Positions 24,803 to 31,880 of a stretch of DNA of 64,000 bases are shown in pieces. A program made the position numbers and the translations under genes. The notes under the pieces are model-generated. The model was not told the origin of the DNA and made no database searches. It was given only the letters and a program-made list of their open reading frames with translations. The DNA is from Progne subis subis (taxonomy: Eukaryota; Chordata; Aves; Passeriformes; Hirundinidae), in NCBI GenBank assembly GCA_022316685.1, contig JAKJHU010001558.1, forward strand, positions 1 through 64,000, given 5' to 3'. Within the stretch, counting starts at the first letter, position 1. Each line of letters opens with the position of its first letter.

Positions 24803-25203
24803 CTACGGCGATCCAGCCGGCCGTGCCTGCGGCCGTGTAATCGGCTGTGGCTGCTGCTGTGCAGCCTGCTTGGGTCGTTCCCCAGGGGGTGCAACAGCAG
24901 CAGTGGGGTGCTCGGACCAGGAAGAAACAGGGCAGAAAGGCACTGGAGTCTACGGCTGTCTTGTTTTATTGTGCACAATGTGGAAGGCCGAATCACGCTG
25001 CAAATGCATGTAAGGCGACAGTGCACGTGAATGGTCAGCCGTTGGTCAGTTCGGGAAACGCGACGCAGAGGGCGAAGGCGAGACGCGTGCTGACACAAAT
25101 GTCTCTGCCTCAGCCCCAACCAATGGAGATCTGCTCAGCAGGCTTGCAGCCAGCACCCACGGTTCAGCAGGTGTTGATGTCTGCACAGCCGAGTCTGTCG
25201 TGA
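24742..25203 (+). pseudogene. gag: gag, spacer and nucleocapsid part
   Basis: Nucleocapsid binds and packages genomic RNA. The frame contains one CCHC zinc knuckle at 24970-25011, CAQCGRPNHAANAC, with spacing C-x2-C-x4-H-x4-C. It is preceded by a basic patch (RTRKKQGRKA) typical of nucleocapsid. Upstream, 24742-24880 encodes degenerate repeats of a V-Q-P-A-V type motif. A TAA at 24838-24840 interrupts this spacer. Only one knuckle is seen where many betaretroviruses have two. The frame ends with TGA at 25201-25203, about 140 bases after the slippery site that leads into pro. Confidence 0.85.
25053..25059 (+). promoter_or_regulatory. Gag-pro -1 ribosomal frameshift site
   Basis: GGGAAAC in the phase G GGA AAC relative to the nucleocapsid frame, so a -1 slip puts ribosomes in the pro frame. 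That frame is open from here onward. The same heptamer serves gag-pro shifting in Mason-Pfizer monkey virus. A downstream pseudoknot is expected but was not folded. Confidence 0.8.
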
Positions 25204-25829
25204 TTGATTCGGACAAAATACACAAGGTTCCCCTGGATGCCTTTGGTCCCTTGGGTGATGGCATGAGCACCTTCCTGATGGGGAGGTCCAGTGCCACCAT
25301 TCAGGGTATCATAGTGCACCTGGGACTGATTGATGCGGATTTTTCGGGACAGATTCACGCAATGGTCTCCACACCCACCCCCCCTCTGACTATCCCAAAA
25401 GGCACACGAATTGCTCAACTTGTTCCTTTTAAGTCTTCTTTTTCCAGAACCGAGGACCGGTCGCGAGGTGACGGTGGCTTCGGCTCTGCAGGGCCACCTC
25501 AAGTGCACTGGACTGCTGTCCTGACCAAAGACCATCCTGAGACTCTGTGTACCGTGTCCATGGTTGGTGCCACGCCATCCGAGATTCACCTTCGTGGCCT
25601 CCTAGATACGGGGACAGACGTGAGCATTCTCTCCCTGGCTGCTTGGCCCCCGCAGTGGCCTTTGACTCTGGCAAAGACACCAATTGCGGGCTTCGGAGGA
25701 ATGAAGCAATGCTACGTGAGCCAGAATCCCGTGGCCATCACAAACCCGGAGGGACAGACAGCCATAATTTGGCCTCATGTTACTGAGATTCCTCAGAACC
25801 TCTGGGGGAGGGATGTTTTGGCCATGTGA
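25056..25829 (+). pseudogene. pro: pro: dUTPase fused to aspartic protease
   Basis: The frame opens at the slippery site and encodes first a dUTPase, which hydrolyses dUTP, then the retroviral protease that cleaves Gag-Pol. All five dUTPase motifs are visible in order: SAGVDV at 25164-25181, GRSS near 25281, GLIDADFSGQI near 25323, GTRIAQLV near 25401, and RGDGGFGSAG near 25464. The protease active site LLDTGTD lies at about 25602-25622, followed by a flap-like glycine-rich segment and the GRD signature near 25806. A TGA at 25827-25829 directly follows. In the same phase, sequence continues a few codons to a second TGA at 25854-25856, which is probably the original end because the pro-pol slip site sits there. 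The dUTPase-protease order is that of betaretroviruses. Confidence 0.9.
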
Positions 25830-25846
25830 GGGGTGCGATTGGGAAC

Positions 25847-25853
25847 AGATTTT
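25847..25853 (+). promoter_or_regulatory. Candidate pro-pol -1 frameshift site
   Basis: A GAT TTT in the pro phase, one codon before the in-phase TGA at 25854. It resembles the MMTV pro-pol site G GAT TTA, with the first base not matching. Pol is open in the -1 frame from here. The match is imperfect, so this remains a candidate. Confidence 0.5.
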
Positions 25854-26536
25854 TGATTGGGGTCACTGTGATGAAGGGCACAGAGTGTCCCACGCCTCCT
25901 TTATGGTGGCTGGTGGACAGACCCATCTGGGAGAACCAGTGGCCCCTCCCTCATGACAAGCTAGTCGCCCTTCGTGAACTTGTACAGGAGCAGTTGGATC
26001 AGGGGCATTTGGAACCATCTACCAGTCCCTGGAACACTCCTGTCTTTTGTATCAAAAAGAAGTCTGGGAAATGGAGGTTGCTACAAGACCTCTGAAAGAT
26101 CAATGCCGTGATGGAAGGCATGGGAACATTGCAGGCTGGTATGCCATCGCCTACCATGCTTCCTGCGGACTGGCCGGTCCTCATTGTGGATCTGAAGGAT
26201 TGTTTTTTTACGATCCCTCTGCATCCCGATGACAGACCAAAATTTGCCTTCACGGTACCAACAATAAACAATGCAGAGCCCGCACAGCGGTATCAATGGA
26301 GAGTTCTTACTCAAGAAATGCGGAATTTGCCAATGTTGTGCCAATGGTATGTAGCCTGTGCCTTGTCTGGAGGTCGCAAGCAGTTTCCTGATTCTCATGT
26401 CTATCATTATATGGACGACATTTTGGTGGCTGCGCCCACCCAGGATGAGCTGCTGAGGATACAGCCTCAGTTGTTGAATGCTCTGCATTCACATGGACTG
26501 CAGGTAGCTCCAGAAAAGGTACAACAACCTCCCTGA
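25850..26536 (+). pseudogene. pol: pol: reverse transcriptase fingers and palm, interrupted
   Basis: Reverse transcriptase copies genomic RNA into DNA. The frame starts with the N-terminal Pol stretch containing IGVTV and the entry to the polymerase ([22 protein letters not shown]). It then hits TGA at 26093-26095. The same frame reopens at once. The first catalytic Asp lies in VDLKDCFF near 26189, the NLPMLCQWYVA helix near 26321, and the catalytic YMDD at 26408-26419, so the polymerase motifs are otherwise present. A second TGA at 26534-26536 ends the segment just before the conserved CLGVKIL stretch. Both stops are in phase, so no base was gained or lost here. Without these stops the palm would be contiguous with the segment that follows. 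Confidence 0.9.
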
Positions 26537-27454
26537 AAATGTTTGGGGGTCAAAATTCTGGAACGGACAATCTGTCACCAGGAGGTGCAATTTGTGCAAT
26601 CGGCGAAGACACTGAATGATGCCCAGAAGCTGGTAGGTGTTATCACTTGGTTACGTCCTTACTTGGGACTGACCACAGCACAAATGTCTCCCTTGTTTGA
26701 ATTGTTGAAAGGGGACACTGATTTAAAGTCACCTCGTGAATTGACCCCTGAGGCACGAAAAGTGCTGGAGGAGGTTCAGCAAGCTGTTTCGGCTTGCCAG
26801 GTGTACCGCATTGAACCTTCCATTGATGTCACTGTGTTCATTACCACTCCTGATTTACATCCTACAGGTATCCTCGGCCAATGGAGTGATGATTGGAATG
26901 ATCCTCTGCACATCTTGGAATGGGTCTTCCTGCCTCATCAGCCGCATAAGACGGCAACGGCGCTGTTTGAATTGATTGTGCGCTTGATAATCAAGTGCCG
27001 GCAATGCTGTTTGCAATTGATGGGTGCAGATCCCTCAAAGATCATACTCCTGGTTCAGAGGGAGGAATTTGATTGGAGCTATGCGAACAATGTTTCGCTG
27101 CAAAGTGCTCTCGAGGGTTTTTCAGGGCAGATCACTTATCATCTGCCTAGCCACAAGCTATTGCAAGTCGCCAAAAATACTCAATTTTCTCTACGACCCA
27201 AAAATAGCCAAGAGCCAGTGCAAGGTCCCACCGTCTTCACTGATGGTTCGGGCAAAACAGGAAAAGCCATTGTTACCTGGCAGGATGGATCTGAGTGGCA
27301 GGTTTTGGAAGGCCATGAGGATGGGTCAGCCCAACTGGTTGAACTAAAGGCTGCTGTCATGGCATTTGAGAAATTTTCCCAGGAACCTTTCAATTTGATC
27401 ACTGACTCCGCCTATGTTGCCAACATCGCACAGCGATTGGGTTGTTATTGTTGA
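26537..27454 (+). pseudogene. pol: pol: RT thumb/connection and RNase H
   Basis: Continues in phase from the reverse-transcriptase palm. It begins with the CLGVKIL segment, then the thumb region (AQKLVGVITWLRPYLGL) and a connection region. The RNase H domain, which removes RNA from RNA-DNA hybrids, occupies about the last 75 codons. Its carboxylates are visible: Asp in FTDGSGK near 27242, Glu in QLVELKAA near 27341, Asp in LITDSAYV near 27404. The frame is lost near 27435-27455, where it ends in TGA, while the remainder of RNase H continues one frame back. One small indel is therefore located within about 20 bases, between the third and fourth RNase H catalytic positions. Confidence 0.9.
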
Positions 27455-28566
27455 AGGAGGTCAGTAACCCTGCCTTGTTTAATTTACTGAAGGCCCTGTG
27501 GTGTGCAATTCAGGCCAGAGTTCATCCATACTACATTCTGCATGTACGGAGTCACACAGATTTGCCAGGATTTGTAGCGGAAGGTAACGCAAGGGCTGAC
27601 AAGTTGGCTAACCCAGCGTGGGTAGCCCCTCAGCCTGACGTGCTCGCACAGGCCCAGGCATCACATGGGTTTTTCCACCAAAATGCGCATACGCTGCAGA
27701 AGCAGTTTCAACTGACGGCCATTGAGGCTCGTGAAATTGTCGAGTCGTGTGATGACTGTCACGCCCTTGGTGCGCCATTGCCGGCAGGGGTTAACCCCAG
27801 AGGCCTTAAAGCCTTGAAGCTTTGGCAGACAGATGTTACCCAGGTCGCCGAGTTTGGCCGGCTCAAGTATGTGCATGTCACGGTGGACACGTTCTCCTCT
27901 GCGATGTGGGCTTCTGCTCACACAGGAGAGAAAGCCCGAGATGTCATTGCCCACTGGAGGCAGGCCTTTGCTGTTCTTGGCATACCTTCTGCTGTGAAAA
28001 CCGACAATGGTCCTGCTTATGCCTCGCAGCAGGTACGGCAATTCCTACAGTCGTGGGGTGTGTCACATAACTGTGGCATCCCTCATTCTCCGACGGGACA
28101 GGCGATTGTAGAACGCAATCATGGTACACTCAAGCGTGTTCTTCAGAAGCAGAAATGGGGAATGCAGGGTGAAACCCCACACAGCCGGTTGGCAAAGGCT
28201 TTGTACACCATCAATCACCTTACGGTGCCGCAGAACTCAAATAATCCTGTCATTTTGAACCATCATCTCTCGTTGCAGGCTTCGGACGGTGAGCAACAGC
28301 CTCGAGCGAAGGTATGGGTCCGAAATTTAGTCACCAAGCAATGGGAAGGACCCTATGGCCTAATCGCTATGGGGCGAGGGTATGCGTGTGTGTCCACGGA
28401 CACTGGGACATGCTGGCTACCTTCAAAGTGTGTCCATCCTGACCTGCAACCACAGAGGCAGAATTCAACTGACAGGCAAGGTGGAAGCCGTGATCAACTT
28501 GAAAGTCACCAAGTGGATGAATCCTCGAGTGATCACTCTGATGATTCCTCCACAGACAGTGATTGA
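27442..28566 (+). pseudogene. pol: pol: RNase H tail and complete integrase
   Basis: A 374-codon open stretch. Residues 31-56 hold the end of RNase H with His-38 and Asp-53 (HVRSHTD, GNARAD). The integrase follows. Its zinc-binding HHCC domain uses His-75, His-79, Cys-103 and Cys-106. The catalytic core has Asp-131 (QTDV), Asp-188 (KTDNG) and Glu-224 (VERNHG), with exactly 35 residues between the second Asp and the Glu, the D,D-35-E pattern of strand-transfer enzymes. The C-terminal DNA-binding domain follows (AKVWVRN, KQWEGPY, PSKCVHPD). The protein ends in a Ser/Asp-rich acidic tail of about 20 residues. The integrase itself has no stop or frameshift. The ATG at 27442 is not a natural start; the domain would be released from Gag-Pro-Pol by protease. 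Confidence 0.92.
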
Positions 28567-28644
28567 ATTTGTATATATTCCCTTTGTAAATTTGTTCATT
28601 TTTCTTTTTCTGTTTTTTCTTTTTTTAAAGTTAAAAGAGTGAGT
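28567..28644 (+). other. Short pol-to-LTR spacer with purine-rich tract; no env
   Basis: Only 78 bases lie between the pol stop and the 3' LTR. Most are T-rich. The last ~18 (28627-28644) are purine-rich but interrupted by T, and are the candidate plus-strand primer tract. There is no room for an envelope gene, and no env-like reading frame appears elsewhere in the provirus. Confidence 0.85.
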
Positions 28645-29050
28645 TGTTACCCTGGTTTTTCTGAGTATTTTTATTAAGCCTTTTGAATTTCATAATGGAG
28701 TCAGATCTTTTAGTTACTGTACAATATTAGAGCAGTTTTCTACCTTTCCCACAGATGTAACATAAACAAATCCTTTGTTTTTCATTCTTTGACCTTTGTT
28801 TGCATAGTTCTAACCTGAAAAACAACTGTAACTGACAGTTGGTCTGGCCACTGAGGCTGAGGGGTGGGAGCCCCAAAAAGCCAATCTTCTGCCAGACCCA
28901 CAAATGTATAAAAAGTAAAGAATAAATGAAGAGGCTTCTCTTCCTCTTCCTCCTCTCTCCGCTCTCGGAGCAGTGAGCTGGAATCGGAAGGACCTCTGCA
29001 TTGCAAAGATACCTTGTCTATGTGTGATTGCTTTGTGTGTCTCGGTGACA
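28645..29050 (+). repeat. 3' LTR of the provirus
   Basis: 406 bp from TGTTACC to GGTGACA, matching the 5' LTR over its whole length. A TATA box is at 28907-28913 and an intact AATAAA at 28921-28926. Confidence 0.97.
28921..28926 (+). terminator. Polyadenylation signal of the 3' LTR
   Basis: AATAAA eight bases after the TATA box, so it would act from U3 or the U3/R border, as in retroviruses with a short R. The equivalent site in the 5' LTR is AACAAA. Confidence 0.75.
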
Positions 29051-29196
29051 GTCTCCCTCACTGAGGAAATGTAAAAGAACTGTTTGGACACTATCCTGTG
29101 CCAGCTGTTCTAGGATGACCCTGCTTGAGCAGGGAGGTTGGACTAAAGGATGCTCTGTGGTCCCTTCCAACCCTACACATCCTGTGATTCTGTGAT
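29051..29196 (+). mobile_element. CR1 LINE, right part, after the provirus
   Basis: Begins with the second GTCTCC and continues the interrupted CR1 with the typical terminal sequence (GACCCTGCTTGAGCAGGGAG, GGTTGGACTA, GGTCCCTTCCAACCC) and the tail TGTGATTCTGTGATA. It rejoins 22130 without loss apart from the duplicated target. Confidence 0.92.
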
Positions 29197-31248
29197 AGCT
29201 CATGACAGACTAGAAAAGGGTATGGTGGGCAAAAGGAGTGCAGATAAGCATCTTCTGTAAGATTTATTTCCCTTTTTTTAAGCCATATCTTCTCAAGTAA
29301 CCTGTATTTAGAAACTGAGTAGTTTGCAAGCTTGTATATTTAAAAATTATGTCACTGTTCTTGTAACAGGAAACTTGAAAAGTCACATTACCACCACTCT
29401 CTTACTTGCAGCAGAGACAATAGTTTTACTCCAGAACAAGAGTTCAAAAAAGGCACTACAGAACTGTCATGCATTTTCATGCCTATAGAAGTGCTTCTAC
29501 TTCACTTTTAAATATTCATATATATTTATTCATTTCAGGTTGAAGCAAAGCAGTTGTACTCATCCTTAGGCATATGGGGAAAGAGCATTTTTTGAAGAGA
29601 CAGGGTGTTTAATTACAATAGGGTATGCATAAATTTAGAAATATGCATTAAAATATATGCAGAATATCAGTAAACAATCAACAGAATTTGCTGGAAAACA
29701 AAACAAAAACCCAACAGTTTTTCATAGAAACCTATACTGAATAACCTCCCAAATTTCAGTTTGGTTTAAGTTTTCAATAGTTTGCTAGATTATATGTGGT
29801 AAAGTTTGTGATCCCCACTTATATCCTCAGGTTCTGCTGCAGACTGTGAGTTACTGTTCACAACTGACATCTTACCAAAACACTGAGGCCTTTAGCCCTC
29901 TACGAGGAGATGTGTTTTTACAACAAGATTTTGAAGACCTATGCATCTCTTACCTCTTCTAGGAGTCTCAGAACTGCAAAAACTTTCTTGTAACAGCAAT
30001 TGCTACTTAAATTTAAGAGAGCTTGAACTTAGTTTAAGGAGACACAAAAAGTAAATAATTGTTTTATGTTCTTGCAGAAGCCATTTACTATGGCACTGTT
30101 TGTCTGTAGTTACATTATGTACTGATAATTGTTTTAGCGTAAGAAAACTTTCTCCTTTAACACATTTAATTGGAAAGTTATGTCCTTTCAATTGTCCTGT
30201 TTAAGAAACTGAGGGGCGAAGACATATCCTCAGTCTTCTGTTCTTTTTCAGAGAGAATCAGAAGTTTCTTACTTACTGAGTGGAAATCCCCAGGTAAGAA
30301 ATTGTTGCTATAATCATATATTTGAACAGACCAGCCTGTTTATAAAAGGAAAGATCTGAATGATCTAGCCTCTGTCACTGAACTTTAGGCAATTATGTAC
30401 TTTCCTGTCTAGTAAACAGAGATTTGGCCAGATAAAGTGTTGTAGTTACAAAGCAAGCTTTCAGAGCAATGTTTCCTTAGATTTTCTTTCACTAGACATC
30501 TGCAAACAACTTCTAATTTTGTTCCCATAATTTGAAATGTGAACTTAAAAATGTCAGTGTTCAGCTCCTTAGTTTTTAAAAGAATAATTAGCCTTTTCTT
30601 TCCTAATTTTAAAAACTATGAAATAAACAATACAACATATTTTCACAAACAACAAGATTTTCACAGACAAAATGCTTAGTTTAAAATCACAGATAAAATG
30701 CTTAGTTTAAAAACATGTTATTTAACATATTGGCAACACAAAAAAATTAGCAGTATTTCAAAGAAACTCTACACAATAAAGCTTCTCCTCCACCTATGGG
30801 TCAAACTTAATCAAATGAACAGCTTTGAGTTACCGTGATGTTTTTCATTGACAACCTATTTACACTGATTAGATTATTTCAACATGTTATTCCTTAAGCC
30901 ATTACATAATTCTGCATTTTCTACTAGAAAATCTACTAGAAATACAAGTTAGAATTATCTTAGAAACAAGATCCCGCTTATTTTGCTCTCAACTTCTCCA
31001 TTCCCATTCTCTTATTTTCAAGAAGTTCACCTTTTAGAACATGTAAGATTTAATGGGTCACATTCACTACAGAAATTAAGCTACTTCCTTTTACGGTGTC
31101 ACAAAATTATGGGGTCATGTATATGTCTCAGCTCTTTGCTAGACACATATCAGCCAATATAATATGAATGAAAATGCTGAGTTCTGCTTGGATATTGCAC
31201 CTCAACTTTATCACAGACGAACATACAATTAGCCCATTGTTCTACTTG
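29197..31248. other. Unique AT-rich DNA, no confirmed gene
   Basis: No supported gene or transposon. Contains a 26-bp tandem duplication at 30661-30712 (TCACAGAYAAAATGCTTAG core) and a microexon-like segment at 30252-30293 discussed in the findings. Confidence 0.55.
30661..30712. repeat. 26-bp tandem duplication
   Basis: Two adjacent 26-bp copies, 30661-30686 and 30687-30712, differing at one base (TCACAGACAA versus TCACAGATAA). Confidence 0.9.
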
Positions 31249-31880
31249 CATCACAGAATTACTTGGGTTGGAAGAAACCTTAAGGATTATGGAATTCCAA
31301 CCCCTGCCATGGGTAGGGACAAATTTCACTAGAATCAGGTGCTCAGAGCCCTATCCAACCTTGAACACTTCTAGGTGTGGGGCACCCACAGCTTCTCTGG
31401 GTAACCTGTTCCAGTGCCTCACCACCCTCACAGTAAAGGATTTTTTACTAATAACCAATCTAAACTTGCTCTCTTTCAGTTTGAAGCCATCCCCTCTACA
31501 TGCTCTCGTAAAGAGTCTCTCTCCACCTTTCTTGAAGGCTCCCTTCAGGTACTGGAAGGCTGCGATTGGGTCACCCCAATTCTCTTCTCCAAGCTGAATA
31601 ATCCCAATTCTCTCAGCCTTACTGTGTAGAAGAGTCTCTCTATCTGTGTAATCATTTTTGTGACCCTCCTCTGGACTTGCCCCAAGAGGTTGATGTCCTT
31701 TCTGTGCTGGAGACCCCAGAACCGAATGCAGCACTCCAAGTGAGGTCATACCAGAGCAGAGCAGAAGGGCAGAATCCCTTCCCTTGACTTTTCCCTTTCC
31801 CTTGATTTTTCCCTTTCCCTTGACTGGCCATGCTGCTTTTCACATACAATTTTTCTGCAGTCATGTCTTTAATAAATGGG
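31249..31880 (-). mobile_element. CR1 LINE 3' half, minus strand
   Basis: The left edge CATCACAGAATT is the reverse complement of the CR1 tail. Going right, the reverse-complement blocks of the 3' region and ORF2 C-terminus follow in order (CCAACCCCTGCCATGG, GTAACCTGTTCCAGTGCCTC, CACCCTCACAGTAAAG, GACCCTCCTCTGGACTTG, GCAGCACTCCAAGTGAGGTC). Minus-strand frames carry CR1 residues such as CCIRFWGLQ. An 18-bp repeat (CCCTTGACTTTTCCCTTT) occurs about 2.5 times at 31781-31825 near the right edge. Confidence 0.88.

Larger units (their letters stand above)
22131..29050 (+). mobile_element. Endogenous betaretrovirus-like provirus lacking env
   Basis: A 6.9-kb provirus with 5' LTR, primer-binding site, gag, pro with dUTPase, pol, purine-rich tract and 3' LTR, all on the plus strand and bounded by a perfect 6-bp duplication. 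The three genes use successive -1 frames (gag frame at NC, then pro, then pol). This layout, together with a dUTPase fused to protease, is characteristic of betaretroviruses and class II ERVs. Only 78 bp separate pol from the 3' LTR, so env is absent. The LTRs differ by about 1.5 percent, indicating a young insertion. At an assumed neutral rate of 2-3 x 10^-9 per site per year that is a few million years, an inference that depends on the rate. Multiple stops and frameshifts make this copy non-autonomous. Confidence 0.95.
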
